Source of the DNA: Paenibacillus sp. FSL R7-0337
GTDB taxonomy: Bacteria > Bacillota > Bacilli > Paenibacillales > Paenibacillaceae
Assembly (NCBI RefSeq): GCF_037969875.1
Contig: NZ_CP150218.1
Span: 7,440,001 to 7,504,000 of the forward strand
Direction of reading: 5' to 3'
DNA: 64,000 nucleotides
The notes under the pieces were generated by a model that saw nothing but the letters and a program-made list of their open reading frames with translations, ran no database searches and was not told where the DNA came from. This document shows positions 35,267 through 43,411 of the stretch, piece by piece (within the stretch, counting starts at the first letter, position 1; the number at the start of each line of letters is the position of its first letter). The position numbers and the translations under genes are program-made.

Positions 35267-35952
35267 GAATTCTTCTGGCCGTTGGCTTCGTGCTGATGAA
35301 CGTAGTGATCTATCTGGTCATGTCCATACTGTACAAACGCTACCGTCTTCCGGTTCTGCTGCCTGCACTGACGGCAACGTTCACGGTTGTTGTGCTGCTC
35401 ATGGGCTTCCATATCTCTTATGAGACTTATATGATCGGCGGCGACTGGATTAACCGGCTGCTGGGACCAGCGGTAGTATCGCTTGCTTATCCCTTATACA
35501 AACAGCGGCATGTGCTGTGGAAGAATCTCCCTGCCATTCTCGGCGGAACGGTCACCGGACTTATGGTCGGAATGTTCAGCGGACTGCTGATGGCAGCCGG
35601 ACTCGGCTTCTCTAAGCTGTATGTGCTGTCTATTCTGCCTAAATCGATTACCACCGCTGTAGCGATCCAGATCTCCAGTAATCTCGGCGGAGATTCATCG
35701 CTGACCTCCGTCTTCGTGATGGTTGCCGGCTTCACCGGAGCGATTGGCGGCCCCTATATTATCAAGCTGTTCAGAATCCGCAGCGAGTCGGGGATCGGCA
35801 TTGGCCTGGGCACAGCTTCCCATGCCCTCGGCACAGCCAAAGCGCTGGAATACGGCGAGGAGTCAGTGTCCATGAGCTCTGTAGCCATGACCGTATGCGC
35901 TATTGTCGGCTCCATTGCCGGACCGCTAGTCGCCTGGATCATGTACCATTAA
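35263..35952 (+). CDS. cidB: CidB/LrgB-family membrane protein
   Basis: A 229-residue polytopic protein of the LrgB family. Conserved stretches are LGPAVVSLAYPLYKQR near 66-81, LPKSITTAVAIQISSNLGG near 126-144, and GLGTASHALGTAKALEYGEE near 185-204. It works with CidA and is coupled to it by an ATGA overlap. It is convergent with the GH51 gene, with only 19 bp between stops and no clear terminator. Confidence 0.93.
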   Translation: MRILLAVGFVLMNVVIYLVMSILYKRYRLPVLLPALTATFTVVVLLMGFHISYETYMIGGDWINRLLGPAVVSLAYPLYKQRHVLWKNLPAILGGTVTGLMVGMFSGLLMAAGLGFSKLYVLSILPKSITTAVAIQISSNLGGDSSLTSVFVMVAGFTGAIGGPYIIKLFRIRSESGIGIGLGTASHALGTAKALEYGEESVSMSSVAMTVCAIVGSIAGPLVAWIMYH

Positions 35953-35971
35953 GCTTGCAGGCCTTCAGTAA

Positions 35972-37480
35972 TCAGCCGTTGACACGCAGCCGGATCACAT
36001 TCCAGGAAGCCGCTGGAAGCATTGCACTTACCCGGCCGCCGTCTGCGGCTGCCGTTCCCCGGTTGTGCGGAAGCACATTCGACGGGTTGGAGCGGGTATT
36101 GGCCGCCTGAAGATCCTCATTCTCAAGAATCGTGTGCTGAATAACCTCTACAGCGCCGAAGCTCCGCAGATCAACCGCCAGCTCCATGCCTTCGCTCAGA
36201 TGGCGGTTCACTGCAAACACAGTAACCTCGTTCAGCTCCTCGTTATATACACTGACCGCTTCCAGATATGGAACGTCGGTGAAATCCTTGGAATCATATT
36301 TCGAGCTTGTAATCAGCGGGTGAAGTACCGTTCCCCGGCCGTAGATGGAGGCATGCATGTAAGGATAATAAGTAGTCTGCAGCCAGAGCGGTCCGCCGTC
36401 CTCCGTCATAATCGGTGCAATGACATTAATGAGCTGGGCGATACAAGCCATCTTGACCCGGTCTGCATGCTTGAGCAGGCTGATCAGGCAGCAGCCCACC
36501 ACCAGCGCATCCTCCAGTGTATAGACATCCTCGAATTCAGGCGGTGCAATCTGCCAGTGCTGCTCAGCACGGCTAGAACCCTGCGACTTCCACACATTCC
36601 ATTCATCGAGGGAGAGGTAAATCTTTTTCTTGCTTTTCTTCTTAGCCTTGATATAATCACATACTGCTGCTACGCTGTCGATGAACTGATCCATATCGAG
36701 CGATTGGGCCAGGAAGTTCGCTGTGTCTCCATCATTGTTATTGTAGTAAGTGTGCAGCGAGAGGAAATCGACATTATCGTAGGTGAGATCCAGAACTGTA
36801 GCTTCCCATTCGGCAAAAGTACTCATATTGCTGCCCGAGCTGCCGCAGGCGACAAGCTCCAGGGAAGGATCAACCCAGCGCATCGCTTTGGCGGTCTCAT
36901 TGGCGAGCCTTCCGTATTCGACGGCAGTCTTGGCTCCAATCTGCCAAGGACCGTCCATTTCATTACCCAGACACCAGGTGCGGAAATTGTGCGGAGCCTT
37001 GTAACCATGGGAGATCCGCAGGTCACTCCAGTAAGAGCCGGAGGGATGGTTGCAGTACTCGACCAGATTCCTTGCAGCATCGATCCCGCGTGTGCCGAGG
37101 TTCACTGCCATCATCACTTCGGAACCGGCCAGCTTGGCCCAATCAGCGAATTCATTCGTGCCTACCTGATTAGTCTCTGTAACCCACCAGGCAAGTTCAA
37201 GAGAGCGCTTCCGTTCCTCCTTGGGACCAACGCCGTCTTCCCAGTTATAGCCGGATACGAAGTTGCCTCCCGGATAACGTATGATTGGTACACGTAGTGC
37301 CTTAATAGCCTGAAGGGCATCACCGCGGAATCCGTTCGCATCAGCGGTAGGGTGTCCCGGCTCATAGATTCCGCCATATACGGCCCGGCCCAAATGTTCA
37401 ATGAAGGAACCATACAGCCTTGGATCTACCTCGGCCAGCTTAAAGTCTTTGTCGATAATCATCTTGGATTGAATGCTCAT
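35972..37480 (-). CDS. abfA: alpha-L-arabinofuranosidase, glycoside hydrolase family 51
   Basis: A 502-residue GH51 enzyme. The acid/base is Glu174 in LGNEMDGPW and the nucleophile Glu293 in SLDEWNVW; positions differ by one from those known in Geobacillus AbfA (175, 294). A TIM barrel is followed by a C-terminal beta-sandwich (about 380-502). There is no signal peptide, so it acts on imported arabino-oligosaccharides. AAAGGAG lies 9 bases before ATG. An ArsR-type regulator gene is divergent, 149 bp away. Confidence 0.96.
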   Translation of the reverse strand: MSIQSKMIIDKDFKLAEVDPRLYGSFIEHLGRAVYGGIYEPGHPTADANGFRGDALQAIKALRVPIIRYPGGNFVSGYNWEDGVGPKEERKRSLELAWWVTETNQVGTNEFADWAKLAGSEVMMAVNLGTRGIDAARNLVEYCNHPSGSYWSDLRISHGYKAPHNFRTWCLGNEMDGPWQIGAKTAVEYGRLANETAKAMRWVDPSLELVACGSSGSNMSTFAEWEATVLDLTYDNVDFLSLHTYYNNNDGDTANFLAQSLDMDQFIDSVAAVCDYIKAKKKSKKKIYLSLDEWNVWKSQGSSRAEQHWQIAPPEFEDVYTLEDALVVGCCLISLLKHADRVKMACIAQLINVIAPIMTEDGGPLWLQTTYYPYMHASIYGRGTVLHPLITSSKYDSKDFTDVPYLEAVSVYNEELNEVTVFAVNRHLSEGMELAVDLRSFGAVEVIQHTILENEDLQAANTRSNPSNVLPHNRGTAAADGGRVSAMLPAASWNVIRLRVNG

Positions 37481-37511
37481 AGTTAGAATCTCCTTTGTGT
37501 TAAATTAATGA

Positions 37512-37607
37512 AATAGCTAATCGTACAAGCCCGTTTATGATTACATGATACGAATTACAGGGTATACTAAGCAATAACTAATTTCAGGATTAACATAATA
37601 ACTAATT
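37512..37607. repeat. repeated AATAACTAATT sites between abfA and the ArsR gene
   Basis: AATAACTAATT occurs exactly at 37573-37583 and 37597-37607, 24 bp apart, and a variant AATAGCTAATC at 37512-37522. They lie in the divergent promoter region and could bind the adjacent ArsR-type regulator. TATACT at 37563-37568 is a possible -10 for the regulator gene. Confidence 0.5.
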
Positions 37608-37629
37608 CAAAGAGCGCGGAGGGCCACCG

Positions 37630-38532
37630 ATGTATTTAACCACAGATTCCGAATCGCTGAAGGTCTATGAAGCACTTGCCAGCGAAGTGCGGCTGCGGAT
37701 CATCGATCTGCTTAGCAACGAGGAGATGCATATCAAGGAGATTGCAGCCAGGCTGTATCTCAGCAGCGCCATTGTAAGCTCGCATGTAGCGAAGCTGCAA
37801 AAGGCCGGCATCGTCAGCTCCCAGATGAAGCGGATCGATGGGGGGACTTATAAATTCTGCTCACTTTCTGCAAATTTCTTGCAGATTAAATTATCCGGGG
37901 CCAAAGGAATCGCCCGCAAGGTGGTCGAGGTCTCTGTTCCTGTCGGGCATTACACCGACCTTGAAGCCTCCCCGACCTGCGGCATTGCCACCACTGAGAA
38001 GCTGATCGGGTATTATGACGACCCGCGTTATTTCCTGGACCCGCAACGGGTGGATGCCGGCATTCTCTGGTTCGCCAAGGGATATGCGGAATATAAGGTT
38101 CCGAATTATCTGTTCATGGATCAGACGGTGCAGGAGATTGAGATTTCAATGGAGATCGGTTCGGAGGCGCCGAGTGTGAACGAGAAGTGGCCTTCGGATA
38201 TCTCTTTTATGATGAATGGCATTTCGCTTGGCAAATGGACCAGCCCCGGTGACTTCGGCGTAATGAGAGGCCGGCTGACTCCTGCCTGGTGGAAATCGGA
38301 TGTGAACCAGTACGGGCTGCTGAAGGTGCTCAGAATTAATACAGGGGGCACTTATATAGACGGCCAGCAGATATCGGCAGTTACCATTGATCAGGTGGGC
38401 TGGCAGGAGGACCAGTGGAGCTTCAGGTTCACGGCAGAAGACACCACCCGAAGGCGGGGCGGCTTAACGTTATTCGGGCGCGGCTTCGGGAATTATGAGC
38501 AGGACATTGTGTTTCGTGTGTATTATGAGTAA
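37630..38532 (+). CDS. ArsR-type regulator with large C-terminal domain
   Basis: A 300-residue protein. Residues 8-85 form an ArsR-like winged helix (SEVRLRIIDLLSNEEMHIKEIAARL, then SSHVAKLQKAGIVSS). No metal-binding ELCVC motif is present, so it is not a metal sensor. The remaining 215 residues are beta-rich (EIEISMEIGSEAP, SDISFMMNGISLGKW) and could bind sugars. GGAGGG precedes the ATG. Divergence from the arabinofuranosidase gene, and repeats between them, suggest control by arabinose-containing sugars. Confidence 0.85.
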   Translation: MYLTTDSESLKVYEALASEVRLRIIDLLSNEEMHIKEIAARLYLSSAIVSSHVAKLQKAGIVSSQMKRIDGGTYKFCSLSANFLQIKLSGAKGIARKVVEVSVPVGHYTDLEASPTCGIATTEKLIGYYDDPRYFLDPQRVDAGILWFAKGYAEYKVPNYLFMDQTVQEIEISMEIGSEAPSVNEKWPSDISFMMNGISLGKWTSPGDFGVMRGRLTPAWWKSDVNQYGLLKVLRINTGGTYIDGQQISAVTIDQVGWQEDQWSFRFTAEDTTRRRGGLTLFGRGFGNYEQDIVFRVYYE

Positions 38533-38680
38533 GAGGGACCTGTCTGCCGAATGGCAAGCGATATGGAAAAGACAAGGAAAATGAGCTTTGTTCGGATGGG
38601 ATGTTTGCAAAAGGGGTCCGCGGGTAACTATAACTAAGTAATCCAAATCGCGCACAACTTGCATACAAGGAGGAATTCAC

Positions 38681-38854
38681 ATGTCAGATCATTCAGGTAA
38701 CGAAGCAGACATCCGCAACAAGGAGAATAAAGACGGGGATTCACTCGCAGAACGAAAAAAGATGGAAAACGGTGTGGATATTGAACCGGAAGCCGATGAT
38801 TGGGAAGCCAAACCGGCAGAAACCGCCCATCCTGACCCGCTTCCTAAGAATTAG
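38681..38854 (+). CDS. small acidic hydrophilic protein, 57 aa
   Basis: A 57-codon frame starts at ATG 38681 with a perfect AAGGAGG (38667-38673) and a 7-base spacer. The product has many Glu, Asp, Lys and Asn residues and no hydrophobic core, and is probably disordered (for example ADDWEAKPAE). A terminator 50 bases downstream supports a real gene. Function is unknown; the size recalls small spore or stress proteins of Bacilli, but I do not recognise it. Confidence 0.7.
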   Translation: MSDHSGNEADIRNKENKDGDSLAERKKMENGVDIEPEADDWEAKPAETAHPDPLPKN

Positions 38855-38903
38855 GGGAGTGGGTATAAGGCTAAGGCATAAGGTATAAAGCATGTGCACG
38901 TAG

Positions 38904-38931
38904 CAGACTGTTCCTCCGGGGACAGTCTTTT
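38904..38931 (+). terminator. terminator of the small acidic protein gene
   Basis: AGACTGTTCC (38904-38913), loop TCCG and GGGACAGTCT (38918-38927) with one G-U pair are followed by TTTT. Confidence 0.75.
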
Positions 38932-39150
38932 TCTAATGAGAAGCCTAAAATGTATGCGAAAAACCGAACACAATGTGCTGGCCCAAAGGCAGGAAGTTTT
39001 ATTAGCATGCTGATGGAGAAACATGAGGAACCGCCTGAAAATTGAATAAAACAGCAGCATCTTAACAGGGTCAGCCATGTGCAGGTCCGCCAGATATTCC
39101 CGTCATAATGTCCGGTTCTTGGAGACATACTAGCTCCAATTGGAAAATAA
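38932..39150. other. intergenic stretch without recognised gene
   Basis: I see no supported gene here. It contains a degenerate copy (near 38949-38973) of the TGTATGC element found as palindromes at 59406-59481. Confidence 0.4.
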
Positions 39151-39177
39151 TTGGGACCGGAGGCGGGAATAACTACG

Positions 39178-39765
39178 ATGACACCTTTACTTTTACAGCA
39201 AAGTTACAGTATGGTGGCTGCGGCAAGCCCCTATCTGTTCTATTTCACTGTATATTCGTTCTTGGGATGGGTCCTTGAAGGCAGCTATAACCTCTACAGC
39301 ACTGGGACCTTTCGGAAAGAAGGCTTCCTCAAAGGGCCATTCAAGCCGATGTATGGCTGCGCACCGCTGCTGCTGCTGGCAGCACATGAAATTAGGCTTT
39401 CCTTTCCGATAATCCTGCTGCTTGCGTTGATTGTCCCCACGGCGGTTGAATATGTCAGCGGCTGGCTGCTTAAGGGGATTTTTCATAGACAGTGGTGGGA
39501 TTATTCAGGGATGCCGGTTCAGCTGCAAGGGCATATCTGCCTGAAATTCTCGCTGTATTGGTGGGGACTGTCACTACTTTGCCTCTATGGCCTGCAACCG
39601 CTGGTAAACTTCCTCTACCTGTATTTGGAACGGGTATGGATACCAGTGCTGCCCATCGCCCTGCTGCTATTCACAGCGGATCTGCTGTGGACGTTCCGCA
39701 CCCGCCGACGCGGGCTGCAATTACTGGATCATCTGTTGGAACCACCAGAGCTTGGCGAAGGTTGA
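39178..39765 (+). CDS. putative ABC transporter permease family membrane protein (CmpB-like)
   Basis: A 195-residue protein with about five membrane helices. YSFLGWVLEGSYNLY near 24-38 and RKEGFLKGPFKPMYGCAPLLLL near 44-65 match the ABC_trans_CmpB family signature. The function of the family is not established. ATG 39178 is chosen by family length; GGAGG is 14 bases upstream, and TTG 39151 is an alternative start. A terminator follows. Confidence 0.78.
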   Translation: MTPLLLQQSYSMVAAASPYLFYFTVYSFLGWVLEGSYNLYSTGTFRKEGFLKGPFKPMYGCAPLLLLAAHEIRLSFPIILLLALIVPTAVEYVSGWLLKGIFHRQWWDYSGMPVQLQGHICLKFSLYWWGLSLLCLYGLQPLVNFLYLYLERVWIPVLPIALLLFTADLLWTFRTRRRGLQLLDHLLEPPELGEG

Positions 39766-39808
39766 GTTAGTGAAGAGTGGAAACATGAAAATTACAAAGA
39801 ACCCACAG

Positions 39809-39839
39809 ATATCTCCGCCTTTTGGCTGGAGATATTTTT
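39809..39839 (+). terminator. terminator after the CmpB-like gene
   Basis: ATATCTCCGCC (39809-39819) pairs with GGCTGGAGATAT (39824-39835) with one bulged base. Five T follow. Confidence 0.8.
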
Positions 39840-39952
39840 GCGTTATATAACCTTTTGCTATCACAATTGTACGTCAGACAAGGAATATCATACAACCATG
39901 TCAAATATAGTGCTAACCCGGTTTATCCATAAACCGTGGAGCGGGAGGGAAC

Positions 39953-40414
39953 ATGAACAACTTTTTCAGCAAATACAGCCGGGCTATTATAATTCTTGAA
40001 ACGCTACTTATTGCGGTACTCTCACTATTGCTGATACGGGAAGTCAACAAGCCTGTCCCTCTGGTTAGGGATCAGCGGAACTTGATTACACATTTTGATC
40101 AGCTGGATTTGGACAGAATTACAGAAATGATACATAGATTTAAGGAAGGCAAGGGAGATTACTTCACCATGCTTCAGTGGGGTGTTGACAGCGGGCCGTA
40201 TATTCATGATTTCTACAACGATGGCAGGGTACTGCACTGGACGGTGGACAACAGCCGGGACTGGGCAGGAGACGGCGGGAAGATTGAGTATGTATGCAGA
40301 GCGATCCGGCTTGCCGAGACTAAGGAATACTATAGGGTAGAGCTGACGGATTGTGAGAATCAATCGGATGATTTCGTGGTTCATCCGGTTTCTTTCCGCA
40401 AGGATGAGCTATAG
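39953..40414 (+). CDS. hypothetical membrane-anchored protein
   Basis: A 153-residue protein with an N-terminal hydrophobic helix (about 10-28, AIIILETLLIAVLSLLLI), then a polar domain of about 120 residues outside the membrane. There is no lipobox. The pattern FTMLQWGVDSGPYIHDFYNDG resembles small stress-related DUF proteins of Bacilli, but I cannot name the family. GGGAGGG precedes the start. It lies upstream of a Nudix gene with a 55-bp gap. Confidence 0.65.
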   Translation: MNNFFSKYSRAIIILETLLIAVLSLLLIREVNKPVPLVRDQRNLITHFDQLDLDRITEMIHRFKEGKGDYFTMLQWGVDSGPYIHDFYNDGRVLHWTVDNSRDWAGDGGKIEYVCRAIRLAETKEYYRVELTDCENQSDDFVVHPVSFRKDEL

Positions 40415-40469
40415 GCTGGAATTAAGAAGGATATAGGGTCTAATTGGATTCAAGTCAGGAGGAAGCTTC

Positions 40470-40946
40470 ATGTCAATGTCTGAGTATTACCGGGAGCTGA
40501 GGGGGAAGGCGGGCAACGAGCTGCTAATGATGCCGTCTGTAGCGGCAGTAGTAAGGGATGAACAGGACAGAATTCTGCTGATCCGTAAAAAGGATGAGAC
40601 GTTATGGGGCCTTCCGGCCGGAGCTATCGAACCCGGAGAGACACTGTCCAGAGCGCTGCGCAGAGAGGTGTTCGAAGAGACCGGCTTAATGGTGACGCCT
40701 GAACAGATTATCGGTGTATTCGGCGGTGAGAAATTCAGATATGAATATAGCAATGGAGATCAGGTAGAGTACACGGTTATTGTATTTGAATGTATCATTG
40801 TTAAAGGCCAGCTCAGAAGCCTGGACGGGGAGGCGGAGGAGCTGAAGTTCTTCAAGGAAGATGAGTTGCCCGGGCTAACCATCCCGTATCCCCCGAAGCT
40901 GTTCGTGCGGGATGATGCTGCGCCCAGGAAGGTTATATTTGATTGA
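40470..40946 (+). CDS. Nudix hydrolase
   Basis: A 158-residue protein with a complete Nudix box at 51-73: G51, E57, then REVFEETGL with R65, E66, E69, E70 and G72. It hydrolyses a nucleoside diphosphate linked to another moiety; relatives include MutT/ADP-ribose and dihydroneopterin enzymes. AGGAGG lies 6 bases before the ATG. The specific substrate is unknown. Confidence 0.92.
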   Translation: MSMSEYYRELRGKAGNELLMMPSVAAVVRDEQDRILLIRKKDETLWGLPAGAIEPGETLSRALRREVFEETGLMVTPEQIIGVFGGEKFRYEYSNGDQVEYTVIVFECIIVKGQLRSLDGEAEELKFFKEDELPGLTIPYPPKLFVRDDAAPRKVIFD

Positions 40947-40969
40947 GAGAAATAAAGGAGTAGTTTCCA

Positions 40970-41359
40970 GTGCGGAATTCATTAATACGATCCAGAATGA
41001 TCTACTGCGGCGCAGTACTGCTAGCCATTGTGCTGGGTCTTGGAACCAGGGCATACAGGAACTCGCTGCCGCACTTTGTCAGCGAACACTTTGGGGATGC
41101 GATCTGGGCAGGGATGATCTATCTTGCTTCCCGGGTGCTGCTGGTCCGGCATCCGCTATGGATGTCGCTTGCCCTTAGCCTGGGCTTCAGCTTCGGAATT
41201 GAGTTCAGCCAGCTCTATCAGGCAGAGTGGATTCTGCATGTGCGTGCTACAACCCTGGGCAGCTTGATTCTCGGCCACGGCTTCCTCTGGGTTGATCTGG
41301 TCCGGTATACAGCCGGAATCCTGTTCTGCTGGATGGTTGATCAAATCTTACAAAATTGA
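40970..41359 (+). CDS. DUF2809 membrane protein
   Basis: A 129-residue protein with four hydrophobic segments. LGTRAYRNSLPHFVSEHFGDAIWA near 23-46 and GFSFGIEFSQLYQAEWI near 72-88 are typical of DUF2809 (YjgA-like). The family function is unknown. Translation starts at GTG with AAAGGAG 9 bases upstream, and the gene follows the Nudix gene after 23 bp, so they are likely co-transcribed. Confidence 0.85.
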   Translation: MRNSLIRSRMIYCGAVLLAIVLGLGTRAYRNSLPHFVSEHFGDAIWAGMIYLASRVLLVRHPLWMSLALSLGFSFGIEFSQLYQAEWILHVRATTLGSLILGHGFLWVDLVRYTAGILFCWMVDQILQN

Positions 41360-41479
41360 TTCTGGATTATATAGGAAGAAGAATATATATTAAGTGAGGC
41401 GATCCGGTCTGTAATAATCTGGAACAAGAATGCCGGTCATCTGCCGAATGCTGCCTGATTTGGAGATGAGTAACCGTAA

Positions 41480-42271
41480 ATGACGAACAGTTTATTGGTG
41501 GTATGTCTGTTGACTCTGATTATTCATACGGCGGAAACCTTGTCGTATTCGGTGCGTTTTGCCGGAGTAAAGCTGAACAAGATCGCTATCGCCTTATCCC
41601 TGACCGGAATTATCGTGCTGGTCTCCAGAACCGCAAATATGGTACAAGGCCCCTTAACGGCGAAGTTCGTAGATTATGCCAAAGCTGACGACAGCTTCCC
41701 GCTGCTCAACTATCTGCGGATTATTATGCTGGCATCTTCACTGGGTACATTGATCGCCATTGCGTTGTTTCCGACGTTCGTAGGACTATTCGCAAGAGTG
41801 ATCTCCAAGCTGGAGATTGAAGGCTCCATTCCCAAGCTTCTGACAAGTGTAACGGTCAGCCAGCTCAAGAATACGCGCAAATATATCCGCAGACCGAAGG
41901 TCAGGCTGAGCAGCTTCCGGTATCTTGGAATTCCCAAGCGCTTCATTGTGATGAATGTCTTCGTGACGGCCTTCTACACGGTAGGCGTGTTATCCTCAAT
42001 GTATGCGGCCAAGCTGTTGCCGGCGTTCAGCACCACTGCTTCCCAGGCGTCGGGCCTGATTAACGGGATAGCAACGATACTGCTGACGGTGTTCATCGAT
42101 CCGCAGCTGGGAATTATCACTCATAAGGCAACCGAGAATGCGCAGTACCGTGACCAGCTCGGGAAGATCTATGTACTCCTGATGGGCTCGCGCTTCCTTG
42201 GGTCGCTGCTGGGCCAAGCCCTGCTGGTACCGGGAGCCTTCATCATCACCTGGCTGGTGAAGCTGCTCTAA
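41480..42271 (+). CDS. amj: alternate lipid II flippase Amj
   Basis: A 263-residue polytopic protein matching Amj (YdaH/DUF2837). The N-terminal segment LIIHTAETLSYSVRFAGVKLNKIAIALSL (about 13-41) is the family signature, followed by six or so helices. Amj moves lipid II across the membrane when MurJ is absent or inhibited. In B. subtilis it is under SigM, but no convincing SigM promoter is seen here. It is convergent with the coiled-coil protein gene. Confidence 0.9.
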   Translation: MTNSLLVVCLLTLIIHTAETLSYSVRFAGVKLNKIAIALSLTGIIVLVSRTANMVQGPLTAKFVDYAKADDSFPLLNYLRIIMLASSLGTLIAIALFPTFVGLFARVISKLEIEGSIPKLLTSVTVSQLKNTRKYIRRPKVRLSSFRYLGIPKRFIVMNVFVTAFYTVGVLSSMYAAKLLPAFSTTASQASGLINGIATILLTVFIDPQLGIITHKATENAQYRDQLGKIYVLLMGSRFLGSLLGQALLVPGAFIITWLVKLL

Positions 42272-42285
42272 GCTTCAGAAATAAG

Positions 42286-43110
42286 CTACTTCGGCAGCTT
42301 CAGCTCTGCCGCATGGAGCGCCGTGCTGATCTGTTGTTCCCAGCCGTACAACTGCCCGGCCATAGCACGGATCTCCTTCATCCGGCTATAAGACAGCTTC
42401 ATCGCAGCCGCAGCCTGGGTGGCGTCTCCCGCCTGGACAGCGGCTTTGTAGCGCTTGTCGGCTTCGGTTCTCTCTGATTGTGCGGCTGAGAAAAGCTTGT
42501 TTTGGGCGGCAATCTGCTTCTTGAGCAGGGGGATCGGGGCAAGGGCATCCTTAGCCGGCTTGTTCTTCGCAGCAGTTAACGCTTTGGCTTCTGCCAAGGC
42601 TGAGGCGGCCTTCTTCACTTCAGCCCGTGCTGCGGCAGCGGCAGCCTTCAGCTTATTGCGCTTCAGCTCAAGCACGGTGGCACTCTTCAGATTGTTTGCC
42701 TTACGGGCAGTGGTAATCTGTTTACTGAGAGCAGTGTACTGGTCCAGGAGCGGAGCATGCTTCTTCTGCACGGCTTCCGAGGCAGACTTAAGCTTGGCGA
42801 GCTGAGCGGCGTTAGTAGCTTGAAGCTGCTTGTTCACGGCGGCAAGGGCAGTGTTATTCTGCTTGCGCAATTCCTGATTCCGCTGGAGGTCAGACTTCAG
42901 CGATGCTTGTAGACCCGTATAGTCTGTGTACAGATTATGAATCTCGTCCAGCGCAGCATCCCACCCGGAATCGGCAGAGACACCGGACAAGGGATAGGTC
43001 CACAATGACAGTATGATCACCAGCACAGCCATTCTTCGTACAGTTCTCCCCGACAAAGGTGTAACAACTCCCTCACTTCTCCAATTCGTGAAGCTCGTGA
43101 ATCTAAACAT
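42286..43110 (-). CDS. secreted coiled-coil protein of unknown function
   Basis: A 274-residue protein with a signal peptide (about 25-50, RRMAVLVIILSLWTYPLSGVSA; cleavage likely after VSA). The mature part is almost wholly helical, rich in Ala, Lys, Gln and Leu, with heptad-like repeats (LKSDLQRNQELRKQNN, LKLKRNKLKAAAA-like stretches). No catalytic domain is seen. It could be a cell-wall-associated spacer or periplasmic adaptor. ATG 43110 has GAGGAG upstream; a frame extension to 43176 would begin inside a leader hairpin. Confidence 0.72.
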   Translation of the reverse strand: MFRFTSFTNWRSEGVVTPLSGRTVRRMAVLVIILSLWTYPLSGVSADSGWDAALDEIHNLYTDYTGLQASLKSDLQRNQELRKQNNTALAAVNKQLQATNAAQLAKLKSASEAVQKKHAPLLDQYTALSKQITTARKANNLKSATVLELKRNKLKAAAAAARAEVKKAASALAEAKALTAAKNKPAKDALAPIPLLKKQIAAQNKLFSAAQSERTEADKRYKAAVQAGDATQAAAAMKLSYSRMKEIRAMAGQLYGWEQQISTALHAAELKLPK

Positions 43111-43153
43111 TGACTTCAGCTCCTCTGATTGTTCATTTTGGCAATAGACACAA

Positions 43154-43203
43154 AGAAGCACCTCCAAGAAAGGCATGAACTGCCTGTCCTGCGAGGTGCT
43201 TCT
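43154..43203 (-). promoter_or_regulatory. structured leader hairpin before the coiled-coil protein gene
   Basis: On the minus strand AGAAGCACCTC and GAGGTGCTTCT (11-bp perfect arms at 43193-43203 and 43154-43164) enclose a smaller GGCA/TGCC stem. The hairpin lies 44-93 bases before ATG 43110 and is followed by TTTGTG. It is a candidate attenuator or stabilising leader; it does not match a riboswitch class I know. Confidence 0.5.
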
Positions 43204-43232
43204 CCCGCTTAATGTGTGTTACCTGTGCATTT

Positions 43233-43262
43233 ACTATAACCCCGGTGAACCTGCATAGTCAA
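43233..43262 (-). promoter_or_regulatory. sigma-A-type promoter of the coiled-coil protein gene
   Basis: On the minus strand TTGACT (43257-43262), an 18-bp spacer and TATAGT (43233-43238) form a good housekeeping promoter. Transcription would begin near 43225, giving a leader of about 115 bases that includes the hairpin. Confidence 0.7.
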
Positions 43263-43411
43263 GCATTTTTAGGAACGTTAGTTCGCGGAATGGGAATTTT
43301 ATCTTCTTTTTTGTATATGACTCTGCCGGAAAATCTAGTAGAATATATCTGTAGTTTACAATAATATATAAAGTTCGACATCTTGGTACTCACAGGAATG
43401 GGAGATGCATT

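Noticed and set aside
36065..37297. Long open frame on the plus strand opposite the GH51 gene.
   Set aside because: It is antisense to a clearly conserved enzyme, has no ribosome binding site or recognisable domain, and follows from high-GC codon bias.
38600..38680. Candidate hairpin between the ArsR gene and the small acidic gene.
   Set aside because: Only weak pairing was found and no T tail follows.
41421..41448. GGAAC...CGAA before amj, considered as a SigM-type promoter.
   Set aside because: Spacing is 19 bp and the -10 reads CGAA rather than CGTC, so it does not fit the ECF pattern.
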